Positions 23,586 to 35,695 of a stretch of 64,000 bases of DNA are shown one piece after another. This DNA comes from Isoetes taiwanensis (taxonomy: Eukaryota; Streptophyta; Lycopodiopsida; Isoetales; Isoetaceae): contig JAJEKV010000058.1 of assembly GCA_021234155.1 (NCBI GenBank), forward strand, positions 383,814 to 447,813, in the 5' to 3' direction. The notes under the pieces are model-generated. The model was not told the DNA's origin. It worked only from the letters and a program-made list of their open reading frames with translations, and made no database searches. Position numbers and translations under genes: made by a program. How positions within the stretch are numbered: position 1 is the first letter of the stretch; each line of letters opens with the position of its first letter.

Positions 23586-23900
23586 CTACCATAGGAACAA
23601 CCCAAGCCCCTTTAAGATGGCGTAAAATAAGAAAGGCAAATAGGAGGCAACGTACGAAAGTTTATCACCGGGATGAAAAACCCCGCCCTTTCGAGTTTTC
23701 GAGGAAAACCCTAATGATAAACCTTCGTCCGATGGCTCCAAAGGAAAAGCCCGGGCCATCAAAGTGGAGATCGTTGATGAAAAAGTCGAGGAAGCACAAG
23801 ATGGAGGTCCCAAATAAGACGATTCCTCTCGAACCCAACACGAGCGCCATAAGAAAGAAACAAATGGCCATGATCACCTGAAAAACTTAAGGTAAAAAGA
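23586..23900 (-). repeat. Repeat fragment with conserved hairpin and TTA-type tail
   Basis: Minus-strand order: a hairpin with stem 23715-23727 against 23655-23667 (12 of 13 paired) enclosing a ggttttcctcgaaaactcga-type core, a spacer, ggtaggtccccttt, and TTATTATTA. The hairpin core matches those of LINE 3' ends at 21776-21838, 46831-46884 and 58633-58698 and of the repeat at 43621-43704. It is probably a related retroelement 3' end. The 5' edge is not clear. Confidence 0.5.
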
Positions 23901-24931
23901 AAACGAACAAAATGCATTAGACATTAGAATAGGGGGGAAGTAACTCAAAAAAGTTCGGGTTCCCCACAGCCCGGGGGTGTTAGCTCTCTATATATGGATA
24001 CGCCATGTGCGTTACTAGGGTCCAAAAAAACCCCTTCGTATACGAAGTCGAAAATTCTCTAAGAAAACCCCATATGATACTTTCTATTGTTTCCAACTTT
24101 TGTCTACCCTATATCGTATTATTTATATGATATTTTTTTGTAGTACCAATGATCCTTCTCATATAAATACAAAACGCATCTTAATATATGACATACCCCT
24201 TATCGTTATAAATATTGCAACGAATTGTGGATAATAGATTAAAGTGAACTAATGAGTTAAAGAATGATTTATTTAGTATGAGTATGTATTGAAAAGGTTT
24301 TCATGAGTCTAAGTTAACATATAACTCAAAGACTTTTGTAGGTAATCTATGAATCTATCATGTTCCAAGACCCATTCCTTCCTAGCTAGAAATTAGAAGA
24401 TTAACCCCATCTTGCGCCATACTAGAAGTTCAATCTCGCCAACAATAACCCCTAGTCGTACGGATATGGATTCAAAATCAAATAACCTTATTTTACTTGT
24501 ACGTATATGATACTTTGGACAACAAAAAAAACCCCTTATCATCCACGCATATGGTACATACGACTTACATTGGTGATACCCCCGGGCCCCACAGTTGGAT
24601 GAGATGGCCTGAAAAGAAACAACATAAAAAGAAGCACGTAACTCAAAAATATAAGCCATCACGCCTCGGCAAGGCCCCCACGGAGGCTGGTCCATAACAA
24701 ATCACAATCCTTCAATAATAGAAGGGGCTGGTCACGCGAGCCACGCGATAGAACATCATATAGCAAAACAACATAACCGGCCAAATCTGGAGAGGGACTA
24801 TACACACGCGTGCCACACGAGAAATGACAAATACTTCAAGCATAAAAGTATTGGTCACGCTGAAGCCACGCCGATGTAGAATCACATATGAGAAAGCATG
24901 AAGGTAAATAAGTTAGGGTGGGTAGGGAGGG

Positions 24932-26648
24932 AACTAAGACAAAAAGAGACTGCTGTGAGAAGATGCGGATAAGGAAAGAAGAAAGCCCAAAGGACATATA
25001 AATAGCCTTGTCTCTCCCCAAAATGGCGATCCGACGGTGTCGAATCACCTGCATTTTGGTGAGAGACTCGTCTGGAGGAGGAAAACTGGCCGATAAAAAG
25101 AGAACTTCCATTTCGAAGCCCATGATCAATATTGAAAAAGAAAGAGGGCTTATTTGACAAGATGGATATATATTGGGAGGAAAAAAAATTGAGCACGTTA
25201 AGAAGAAGAGGAAATGCAAGCAAGACTAAGTTTGACGTGTTAAAAGGAAATAAAAAACTTAACAAGCAGTCAAATAACACAGACGATAGACCAAATCCTG
25301 AATGCACCCAAAACAAATACAACACCAACACTCAACAAAAACAATATGTTTGGAAAGTCTCATTGCTAGAGAACAAAGGCATAAAAATGGTATGATAGAG
25401 GAATTGACGGGCATAAGCAACAAGGGCAAAAACAATTTTCAAATGTGCCATCACGGATATTGACCAAAAGATAAAAGGTATCAAGTTATGACAAAAGACG
25501 AGAGTGAAAAGGAGACAATATACGATGACAAAAGAATTGAAAGCATAACCATAATTTAAAAGCCACACACCCCATGAAGGGAATATACATATTAAATGTG
25601 AAAAACAAAATATGCCAACACGGGGATTCGAACTCTGAACCACAAGTTTAAAAACCTCACATCCTAACCAATAGGACAACATCTACAACGAAATTAAATT
25701 CATAAAATTATTTATTATTATGTCGCAGAATGCAGAAACTACAGACCATAACCTGCGCAAGCGAAAATAGAAAGGGAAGGACGCCGTTAGACAGAACGGC
25801 ATGCCACTTGATGACGACAGGGGGATCAAAGATGAACAAATATGGCTTGAAGAAGGAAGCACCAGTCCAGAAGGTAGAAGGCAAAGGGCAAACCGATAGT
25901 CATAAGATAACAGAAAAACAGACGGATCAAGCCAAGTGACATTAAGAAGAGTAGACCCACAGATATGTTAAAGCTATATGAAACAAAGGAGATTGGAAGG
26001 GATGATTTGACCAAACGATCTAATAGGGAAAATTCGGATTGGGGATCAGATTTAGAGTAATACAAAAAACATAGTAGCTGCAAATCCACAGCAAACCATA
26101 TTTTATACTGACAAAGCCCTATTGATGCTATCGAAAGTAGATGAAAAGGCTATGCTTAGGCAAAAAAAGAATCGTTGTAGATCAAGAAGCAATCTATGCT
26201 TGGCACAATTGACATGAAATAATCCGAAAATGCTAGAAGAAAATCGATGCATCACAAGAGGAAGCCATCCATGCTATGCTCTGCTATGCCAAAACGATAT
26301 ACATCCATGCTATACGACAAGAAAATCGAAAGTGCACAAATCCAAACCAAAGAAAAACCAGTACAAGGTAACTGACACTGTAGAAAAAAGAATATGAAAA
26401 TCACAAAACCGTTGCCGAAAGCCAAATATCAATAATTCACAATTTATCTATCTGCCAGATAAGAATAAGCGCGACCGCTAGCACCACGAAGAGACATAGC
26501 ACCAAGAAGAGACAAGAACGTTGATGAAAACTAAGACAAAAAGAGACTGCTGTGAGAAGATGCCGATAAGGAAAGAAGAAAGCCCAAAGGACATATAAAT
26601 AGCCTCGTCTCTCCCCAAAATGGCGATCCGACGGTGTCGAATCGCCTG
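24932..26648. mobile_element. Short LTR-like element: 120-bp direct repeats 1.6 kb apart
   Basis: Segments 24932-25051 and 26529-26648 differ at 3 of 120 positions. Each has a TATA-like box (tataaata at 24997 and 26594) and ends in a small hairpin around ggcgatccgacggtgtcg. The interior of about 1.5 kb has no recognisable protein. The arrangement fits a non-autonomous LTR element with very short LTRs, or two insertions of one short repeat. No standard PBS follows the first copy, so the call is tentative. The right copy lies 340 bp upstream of the methyltransferase start codon. Confidence 0.5.
25613..25690 (-). repeat. tRNA-like sequence, probably a SINE head
   Basis: On the minus strand an A-box-like gttgtcctattggttagga and a B-box-like gagttcgaatcccc stand at tRNA spacing. 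The acceptor ends do not pair and the anticodon arm is poor, so this is not a working tRNA gene. It lies inside the LTR-like element. Confidence 0.5.
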
Positions 26649-26988
26649 TATCTATCTTAATATGCATGCATCTTTCTCGTGCAAATTAATAGAGGCCTTT
26701 TTTATAATTAATATTAATGTATGGAAACCTCCCCAATTTTCCTTGGAAACAGAAACCTAACTGAGGTGGTTCAAAGAGAATAGAGGAAGTTTCCTTGAAA
26801 AATAGGAAGTTTCTAGAAAGAGGGTTGTTCAAGTTAAGGGAGCATTTGAGGAATATGACAATATGCTTGAGAGTATCCAGTCAATGCGACAGACTTTTGT
26901 CAATACATGTCTGGAAAGATTTTCAACAATGTCTGCCAGAATCCATGCTCCATGTGAAATTCGTAAGATGTAATCGGTTCCGGCAAGC

Positions 26989-27919
26989 ATGGCTGGTCTG
27001 TATGACAATCAGGCGGAGACGTGTGATCTATACAGACCCAAGTATCCTGCGGAGACGTATGCTCTATACAGACCCAAGTATCCGGCGGAGCTCTTCACGT
27101 TCCTGGCTTCTCTCACGCCACACAGCCATCTTAAAGCTTGGGATGTGGGCACTGGTAGTGGCCAAGCTGCGGCAACGGTATGTTTCTAATGCATCTTCAT
27201 ACCTTGGTTTGTCATTTTCTTAGTTTCCTTAGCAGCCTTAGATATACCCTAGTTAATTCTCCTAATTGTTACAGTTAGCACAACATTACAAGACTGTTAT
27301 AGCCACAGATCTCAGCGAGCAGCAGCTTAAGCACGCAGCGAAGTTGCCAAACATAACCTATGCTTTAGCTTCTGAAAATATGGCCTTTGAAGATCTTAGT
27401 GCCATAGTAGGCCCTGAAGATTCAGTTGATTTAATCACTGTAGCACAAGCTTTACATTGGTTCAACCGAGATCAATTTTTTTCTCATGTAAAACGCTTTT
27501 TACGCAAGCCTGGGGGTGTAATTGCTGCATGGTGCTGTGCTGCATTGCCTTATGTTTCATCTGAGGTTGATGATGTGACCAAAGCGTTTTCTAAGAAAGT
27601 TGATCCATATTTTGAACCTCCAAAGAAGTTTGTAGATGATGAATACCGAACCATTGATTTTCCATTTGATCCCGTTGTGGATTCTGCTCTTGGGGTTGGT
27701 CCTTTTGAGTTTAAGTGGAAGAAAGACATGATTCTTGAAGAACTTATTTCGTACTTTAGATCGTGGTCTGCAGTGCAAACAGCACTTGATAAGGGAGTTG
27801 TTCTGTTGGATGATGAGGTCAAGTCACAGTTTGAGAAGGCTTGGGGAAATCCTGTGGTGGTTAGGACTGTCACATTTCCAATTTTTCTGCTGGTTGGATG
27901 TGTGGCATCTCCTGAGTGA
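26989..27919 (+). CDS. Class I SAM-dependent methyltransferase
   Basis: Two exons, 26989-27177 and 27275-27919, joined at a GT-AG intron in phase 0, give 277 residues. Motif I is DVGTGSG at residues 52-58. Further matches to this plant family, and to yeast trans-aconitate methyltransferase, are [25 protein letters not shown] and GGVIAAWC; the C terminus [10 protein letters not shown] is also typical. It should transfer a methyl group from SAM to a small carboxylate or other small molecule in the cytosol; the substrate is unknown. Exon 1 has a 36-bp in-frame tandem duplication (27013-27048, 27049-27084), which repeats the 12 residues [12 protein letters not shown] with small changes just before the fold. 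Relatives carry one copy. No other lesion is seen. Length is otherwise normal for the family (about 260-270). Confidence 0.9.
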
Positions 27920-29446
27920 ATCAGTGTCGTTACTATTCAAAAACACAACTTTTGTAGGACATTTATGTTGGTTTAACAGGGACAACTTATCTTCAAGTTG
28001 TTTGGCTCAAAGCAGCTTTTACATTACAAAAGAATTATTGTGCTCTTATGTAAATGCAAATGCAATATATAGAATAGAATATATGTTTTTGTTACAAGTA
28101 ATGTTCTTCGTATTGCCTTTCTCAGTCCTACATTTTAAAGTAGTTATTCTCGAACTTTAATGCCAATATATCATGGAATTTTTTCTGGATATTGTGATCA
28201 TCTGGTGGGCATTAAAGCTTGCCGACTTCTGGTTGGTCATGTTGATACTTTTCCTTTACATGTCTCTTATTCTGAATATGTCAAAGAATGATGAAAGGTC
28301 TAAGCTTCTTACCTTGTAAATATTTCTTAAAATTCCCTTTTAGTAGAACATCAGCTTGTCACCTTGATATGGTGAAACCACTCTGTTAAGAATGACGTTT
28401 CTCAGGGTCTAGTCTGAGAAAGTTGTGTAACTGCAGCTTTTGCAAAATATACATTTTCTTGGAGTCCATGAGCACCAAGAAATGTCATCCATAGACCATG
28501 CATGTGTTGGAATTTCATCACTGACTTCTTTTGCATCATGCAAGTTCTCTAAGAAGATCGACCAGCATGCATAGTGTTTTATGAGGCCAGACTGAATACA
28601 TGGCCTGAAAATGGGGCCAGGGACGGAAAGAAATATGGCTGGCTTTAATCCACAATTCCACAATATTTGTATCTTACACAAGATTTAAGTGCTTTCATCA
28701 GTTTTCATGATCAAGATATCATAGCATTCCCGGATTTATGTCCCCTTGTTGGCAAACTTTTGAAGACATTGATACATACATTCCAAGAAGGGCACTTTCG
28801 ACAAACACATCTGATGAACCCAGATTTTTGTCATATTTGTTCCCCTGCTTCCAATGCTTATGGTTGCAGATGCATTGAAAGTCACTAAAGTAGGTAAAGC
28901 CATCCAGTTCCCGTTTATGTTTGAAAGTGTTTGAAACGTTAATAAGAATTTGATAATAAGCAAAAGTTCTAGAATATAATCCAAGAAACTGTATCAGGTT
29001 TTGCCATCATGTCAAATGCATGCTTGGCATTTTCAGTATTATTACAATTGACATGCATTCCAATTAAAGAATTTCCCACCATGACATGGTCACTCTTGTC
29101 CAACTTTTAAGAGATGCATAAACCTATCCCATGATGTTAACAAAGGAGGTAGTAGTTTCTTGTTGTATCTGCAGAAAGAACAGATTTTCAATTCCGTCGC
29201 TGTGTACAGCAATATATTCTAGCTGACAATGTCATGTGTTGACATTCTTGACAGGTATCCTCAATGCCTCCACATTCAGCGTACATAGATAGAAAGGAAT
29301 TTTCAGGACTTATATATATATATATACGTTTAACGTTAGTTTGGCAGCATGATCTGTGCATGAAAAAGCTAATGTATTTAGAAATATTATAAAGGTAAGC
29401 GTGATCTTCTCTCTTTTGTTCAAATAGTTTCGTAGCTTCTATAACA
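27920..29446. other. 3' flank of the methyltransferase gene, no further gene
   Basis: This is probably 3' untranslated region followed by intergenic DNA. The open frames at 28409-28681 and 28736-28984 (minus) have no recognisable domain. Confidence 0.4.
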
Positions 29447-29578
29447 TCCTGAAATCAAAGCGGCTCCATATTTGGCATATATACCAATAATGTGTTTTCC
29501 CATCTTTCACATCCTCAAATTAAAGCAGCTCTGCATTTGACATATATACCAATAATGTATTTTCCCATCTTTCACTAG
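29447..29578. repeat. Tandem duplication of about 65 bp
   Basis: Two adjacent units begin catcct(g/c)aaat and end gttttcccatctttcac or attttcccatctttcac, and share atatataccaataatgt. They differ at several positions. Confidence 0.75.
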
Positions 29579-31639
29579 ATGTGCATTGAATGTTTACCCT
29601 GTGCTAATATGGAAGAATTCTAAGGACGTTACTTTGTTGGGCTGTATGCCATCTCTTTGCATTTGCGAAGGGGCGACAGTATGTTTGTGCAGCATTTATA
29701 TAGGAGATGTCCTGCAACTAAAGAATTCCACAAAACAGTGTCATGTATAGTCATTGCACAACTCTTGAACAATGTCTAAGACTGGGCTTTTGCCTTTGCT
29801 TTGTAACTCATGGCCATCTTGGGTCTTCGTAGACGTTGACGTGGACGTTAAAAGTTTTATTCTATTTTTTCTATTCTAATAAAATGTCTACCAAATATAT
29901 TTTCCAACATGATCCTATTCGTAACTTGATCTGGCTTCATTTTCTGGCATCTATTATATGATGATTGTAGCTTTCCTGATGTTATTGTTTCTGCCATATT
30001 GCTAGAAGGTATTTAAAATGTCCCCACAATTGGCTTATCCGTGAAGACCAATAAGCATGAACCAATTTAGTATGTTCTCATGAGCAGACATGCATTTAAA
30101 AATACATACATTCTTTCATCTGGTCTAGATATCTTGCTGCATGAGATTAAAGAGTTGCATAGCCATCTTCAGCATATCCATAAATTAGTGCTCCATGTAG
30201 CAATGTTCTTCGAAGACATCAAGTCAAACACTCATGCTTCAGCACTTGGGCATATTAATTAATCATAGCATTGCTTAAACTGATACCCATTTCCAGCCCA
30301 ACCTTCAGGCGAACGCCTACAATAATGGCACTAGCATCCTATATCCGAGAAGTTCTGATGTCCAAGCTTAATTATGTCCTGCATCAATATATTGACATGT
30401 TCAAATATTTAGTTTATCAACGAGCTTATTATTGCTAAGCTTCGGGGTGGGGTTTTTTTGGGGGTTTTCTAAACCCCGGCGAATGAGTGTTAAGAGGGGT
30501 CTCGGCCCCGATCGCGTCGCCATAACGTCAAGGCAAGTGGGTCTGCCTTCAGGAAGATTTTCAATCCATTCTTATCAAGAATCGCAAATGGCTATGCAAA
30601 ACCTGTAGAATCAGGTTAACAGCTTGCCTTGACGTGGAACAAGAAGGGGTCAGCCATTCTTGCTTCCCCCTTCCCGTTCCACATAACTTCACCATCTTCT
30701 TGGGCATGTACATATCCCAAATTAAATATTAAAACAAGCTTCTTTCTAATATAAAATGCATTGAAACAAGCTAGTACTATTGTGCTAGTTAATCAAAAGC
30801 TAAGAATCAAGGGCAAAAGCAGGCTTGATTTTGCAGGGCCGGATCAAAGGGACCGATGGGTACCTGATGTGGAAAATGTAGTTGTGAAACATAAGGTGAT
30901 GGAACACAGGGAACCTTAACATATATGCTTCCTAAAGTGAATATTGTTGAGGAGGATATATGAAGGCTTCTCGAATATATGAAGATACATTACAACAGTA
31001 GGATAATAATAATTGGAGAACATGGTATGCTTCCTCCAATTTCTATGGTGTTGTTTTGTGTGGCTGAGTATTGGTGACGGTTTTCTCAGGCATGCCAACT
31101 AACACATTCATTTTGGAGGACTCGTTAAGAATTGAGTTTATGAGTAGCTTTGTTGGTGCCAAGAAGAAAGAAGAGTAAACAGTGGATTAAATTCCTATAG
31201 AGATGGTGCAAATGTTGAAGCATATTTTGTATGGTCATTGTTGATCAGCTCTTCTACAGCTTTCCTATTGTGTTGAACCTCAGCATTATTGTTGGCAGCT
31301 TGAATTCCATTTACCTCTAAGCTCACCATTGTTGTTGGCAAAGATGAACTTCATTGGTTTCATGTCATTTGTATGGTAGGCTCCATCACAAAGAACAACA
31401 GACGTGTGTGCCACAATCAGAAAACGTACACAAAATGATATCATCCTCGTTCGATGCATTTTCAAGCAAGAATGTATCCTACTCTAAAAGAACCATCCTC
31501 TTCCCAAAGACAAAACAGTAAATTGCATGATGTTTCATACTAGGACCAACAACGGAATCTATTGGAGACCATTCACGCTTAATGGTATCAAAACTCATGA
31601 AGTTCACTAAGTTTTCCCACATCTTAAAAAACATGTTGT
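29579..31639. other. Intergenic; LINE tip and one inverted repeat
   Basis: At 29825-29880 a run with cgtggacgttaaaag followed by attctatt-type sequence looks like another LINE 3' tip. At 30525-30537 and 30623-30635 acgtcaaggcaag and its exact reverse complement form a 13-bp inverted repeat around 85 bases. A G/T-rich segment at 30441-30480 could also fold. No gene is recognised. Confidence 0.4.
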
Positions 31640-34600
31640 GGAAAAAAGGACACATGGGCTTGCATGTGGAACATCAATGGCCTAGATGACAAGATGGTTG
31701 CCTCCATGGATGATGTTCTCAATCATCGGGATATGGTTTTCTTTGTAGAAAACACACTAACACCTAAGAGTTTTGCTTGCCAAATATACCGGGCTTTGAG
31801 CTTCTACATTCAACATGGAATAGGAAAGAATGGAGACATAAAGGTTTCGATGGTGTAGCATGTTATGTAAGGGAGCACCTCATACAAACATTCAAAGTGA
31901 AAATGAAAGAGTGCACTAAACAATACATATTAGTGGAGCTCCCGGGCAAGGGAAGGAAATATACATTCTTGGCTGCTATTTCCCTCCACGGAATCTCCTA
32001 CCTATGATCTTGAAAATATGGACCCGACGCGTTTTGACACTAATGGAAAGCGGAGATATCATTCGATTGGGGATTTCAATGGCAGGATAGCAGATAAACA
32101 GGCATTTATGGTTAGTTCAAATGAGAACCAATATGGATGGAAAAAATGGATGAACAAGAACTACACTTGGCAGACCTCTCCCGATGCACAGAGGACACAT
32201 ATGCTTATGTGACACCCCAAGGGAGGCTTTTGCTTAGCATGTGTGGGGGGGTTAGGACTAACTATATGCAATGGAATCGCAAAATTTCTAGGCACTCACA
32301 AATGTACCTCTTGGGGCTCGGGGGAAAGAGTTGCGTCAGATTAATCGTCAAAAATGTTCGTCAGATTTTTCGTCAAATTTTGCGTCACAAATTTCGTCAG
32401 GTTTTTCGTCAGATTTTGCGTCATTTTATTCGTCTGACTTTTCGCCGAAAAATTATGCGTCAGATTTTTCATCGAAATTTTAAATTCGAACTTTTTCGTC
32501 GGATTTTTGCATCGACATTTTCGCTTAAAATTAGGCCGATTCTCACCGGAAAAATACATAAGATTTTTCGACGTATTTTCGACCTTGAGCGTGCATTCTC
32601 TTGTAGTGCCGGTAATGCTTCCTCTTCACGCCATAGCAAGGCAACTACTCTTGGTCGCTAAACTGTCATCATTTGTTAGACTTCTTCACAAGTTGAATGG
32701 AAGCCACGAGGTTCTTTGCGAAGTGTAGTGGATCTAGTGCTAACCACAACTGCAGAAAACATTGAAAGCTTTGAAGTGGGGGATGATACACCAGAATCAG
32801 ATCATGTGCCAATCGTGGTGAAAGTGAATGCTTTAAGGAGACGCCATGAATCAAAGGGCAACCTTGAAAAAAAACACTTTCGAATGAATTTTAGAAAAGC
32901 TGACATATGCACGACTACTTGAATGGCCAAATACAGCAGAAAGTATCAGCACTATGCTTAGCAAAATGCTAATATCAGTGGCAGAGAATTGTTTTGTCCC
33001 AACAAGACGAGCAAAGGGATTACCATGTAATGTTTGGTTTGACAAAGAATGCAAAGAGAAAGATACAAGAATACACCTAAGGAAGGAAATGGCGAGGGTC
33101 GGAAGGCATATTTCAAACTTATCAGGCAGAAAAAAAGAGCCTATCTTAGTAAAAGGCAGGAAGATCTAGTTCTTGAACTAGTGGCAGACCCTCGAAAATT
33201 TTGGAGCCGTCTCAAAACTAAGAAGAATAGCAGCACACTTCTTGAAGTAAGGGAGCTTATGATACATCTACATAAACTCTATCATGTGGAGGGCATTGAT
33301 GATCAGCCCCCTCTTTGTGGGGACATCATCAGTATATCTGAGGAAGATGTATCTATGGCCCTTCAAAATCTCTCGCTTAGGAAAGCATCAGATGCAACAA
33401 ATCTAATGGCTGAGATAATAAAGTGGACGGGCTCCACAGTTAGATCCATCATAACCCAAATGCTAAATGCAGCAATACGTGAGGGACTTCCCACGTCTTG
33501 GCAAATAAGCAGAATAGTGCCATTGCATAAAGCAGGAGATATAGCAAATCCCAGCAATTACAGAACGATCATGATAAGCATCTTATACTCTAAATTGTTT
33601 GCAACCGATTTGGAGCAAAAAATCAGCAGACGGGCAAAAGGGAACAAGGTTAGAGCGAGAGGACAGGCAGGATTTAGGCCAGACAAATCCACCATAGATC
33701 ACCTTCTCACATTCAGGGCAGCCATGGACTCTCTGAAAAAGACAAAAAAGCCATGTTTGCATTGTTTGTAGACCTAACTAAAGCCTTCGACATGGTCAGA
33801 AGAGGTGACATATGGGCAAGGTTGAAAGGCTCGAGATTCCAAATGACATAAAGGATGCATTGACTTCACTCTACAAACAGGTACGGATCCAACTGTCCTT
33901 CCCGTTAGTGGACATATGTGACGAAGTGATATATAGTAACATGGGGGTAAAGCAAGGCTACCCGTTATCACCCACGCTGTTTGGCCTTTTCATAGATGAA
34001 TTAGAGACTTGGATTGCTCAAAATGGGAAAGAAGGCACTATGGTAGGAGGGTTCGCTCTTGCATTGCTACTCTATGCAGATGATATTCTTTTGCTCTCCA
34101 GGCATGAGCATGGACTCCAACGGCACCTAAACACGTTGGCATCCTTTTGTGATGCAAGGCAGATGAAAGTGAATCTCAGTAAGACCAGGATCATAGTATT
34201 TGACACCAGATCAACAGATTTCAACTTCCTATACAAAGGCATTAAGGTGGAGTTGACAACACAGTATAAATACTTGGGCCTGATGGAAGATCAAAACTAT
34301 AAATGGAACAGGATGGTTCAGCACAGAACAGATGGCGGTCTCAATATTCTCCATGCAGTGAAGATGCAAAAAAGCAGAAATCATTTACTTTGGCCTAAAG
34401 AAAATGCTCTACAAGACTCTAGTGCAGGCTGTGATTCTATACGGTTGTGAAATATGGGGGCCAGGGCTCTCGCTAGACATGTGGAAACGGGTTGAGAAAA
34501 TACAAAAAAGGTTTCTTGTGACCGAATTAGGAGTTAAGCTACAAACCCCCTATGAAATGCTACTCGCGGAGATAGGTTTCATGACATTAGAAGGGGAGGC

Positions 34601-35395
34601 CATGTGCCAGCTGCTACATTACATCTACAAAATACAAGGAATGGAGGAAGACAATCTTCTTAAATCAGCCATGAAGGAAAGTGAAAACAAAGGGTGGTAC
34701 GCAGACGTAAAGAAGTGGCTATCTAGATGGAGGATGTGCCTAGAGAACATGCCACACAAGAAAGATACAATCAGAGAGTGGATGAAAACCAATATCCAAT
34801 ATCAGCTATGGCAAAATGTCGGGACTAAAATGTTGGATTATAAGCATGCTATGAATCCAGAGCTTAAGCCGATGTCATACTTATCAGAAAAAATATCAAT
34901 GGTAAAAAGACACAACATTTGTAGAATGAGGCTCAGCGCACACCATTTGGGGATCGAAGTAGGCAGATGGGAAAATATTCCAAGAGAAAAACATATGTGC
35001 AAAGTATGCGGATCCTCCGAAGAGATAAAAGATGAAGCATACGTCATACTTCACTACCCGGCCTTCCAGGGGCTCAGAGACTAGCTCGATATCAATGCGG
35101 CATTCTTAACAAAGTTCTTTGCATGACCAGGTAAACAAACAGGTCAATACATTATAGAAGCTTTGGAGATAAGAGAGATTTCAATCAAAAGCTACAAATA
35201 TTTACTTGAGGAATTTGGAAAAGACGCAAGAGAGGAGAACTAGTGTTGCCCCAATATAGGAGTACACTATATTTAAGATCTCACTATATGTACTTTTATA
35301 CATTTAACATCTAATAGACCTGATGGTCTCATAGATGGAAAAATAAAAATCTGTCTCTCTCTCCCTCTCCCCTCTCTCTCTCTCTCTCTCTGTGG
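31640..35395 (+). mobile_element. LINE (APE-type non-LTR retrotransposon), near full length, broken
   Basis: Endonuclease motifs are WNINGL at 31667, GDFNGR near 32072 and ESDHVPIVV near 32795. RT motifs are SNYRTIMISILYSK (33555), GQAGFRPDKSTIDH (33660), GVKQGYPLSPTLF (33945) and the catalytic YADD at about 34075. The C-terminal part has ILYGCEIW, an HHLGIEVGRW block shared with other copies here, and a Cys-rich finger CKVCGSSEEIKDE near 35000. The frame changes several times, and an insertion of about 420 bp (32245-32665) splits the endonuclease. The 3' end has ctgatggtctcatagatgg, then aaaataaaaa and a CT-rich tail ending about 35392. The clade is uncertain; it differs from the poly(A) L1-type element at 38052-41047. 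Confidence 0.85.
32245..32665. repeat. Insertion in the LINE endonuclease with a 12-bp tandem array
   Basis: After GRLLLSMC of the endonuclease the LINE frame stops making sense and resumes near 32690. Within the inserted sequence, 32335-32530 is an array of a degenerate 12-bp unit cgtcagattttt in about a dozen copies. The continuous frame across it translates as RQIFRQILRHKF-like repeats and is not taken as a gene. The insertion edges are approximate and no target duplication is clear. Confidence 0.65.
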
Positions 35396-35397
35396 AG

Positions 35398-35695
35398 CCC
35401 ATATTAATCCTACATTGCAAGAGGTAAAGTATTTGTCAAAGGGGATTTCCAAGAAACATAGGTATGCCATCTGCAGGATGAGGCTGAGCTCACATATGTT
35501 TGGTGTTGAAGCAGGCAGGTGGAATGACATTCCTCACGAGCTTAGATTGCGTAAGAATGTGAGGCAGAGATACTTGAAGATGAGGAACATATACTTCTGC
35601 ATTACCCTGCTTATAGAGATATTCGGGAGAAATATGATGTGTATAGATTTGATGGTCCCTTAGATGGAATAATCAATCCTCCTCCTCCTCCTTCC
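35398..35695 (+). mobile_element. Truncated LINE 3' fragment with TCC-type tail
   Basis: The translation KHRYAICRMRLSSHMFGVEA followed by GRWNDIP matches the C-terminal HHLGIEVGRW block of the LINE just upstream. The 3' end reads tttgatggtcccttagatgg, then aataatcaa and a (TCC)n run at 35677-35690. It is a separate, 5'-truncated copy of a related LINE, directly after the CT tail of the previous one. Confidence 0.75.

Noticed and set aside
23660..23730. Rho-independent-type terminator hairpins
   Set aside because: This is plant nuclear DNA. The hairpins are tied to repeat copies and their 3' ends, not to gene ends.
25613..25690. Functional tRNA gene
   Set aside because: The internal promoter boxes look right, but the acceptor stem does not pair and the anticodon arm is poor.
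27735..28160. Second plus-strand frame overlapping the methyltransferase end
   Set aside because: It is a shadow frame of exon 2; the methyltransferase frame explains the sequence.
30441..30480. Another member of the conserved hairpin family
   Set aside because: It can pair cgggg with ccccg and is G/T-rich, but the loop core does not match the other copies well enough.
32137..32661. 174-codon frame with RQIFRQ repeats as a protein
   Set aside because: It runs out of the LINE endonuclease frame into a 12-bp tandem array; both strands are open there because the period is a multiple of three.
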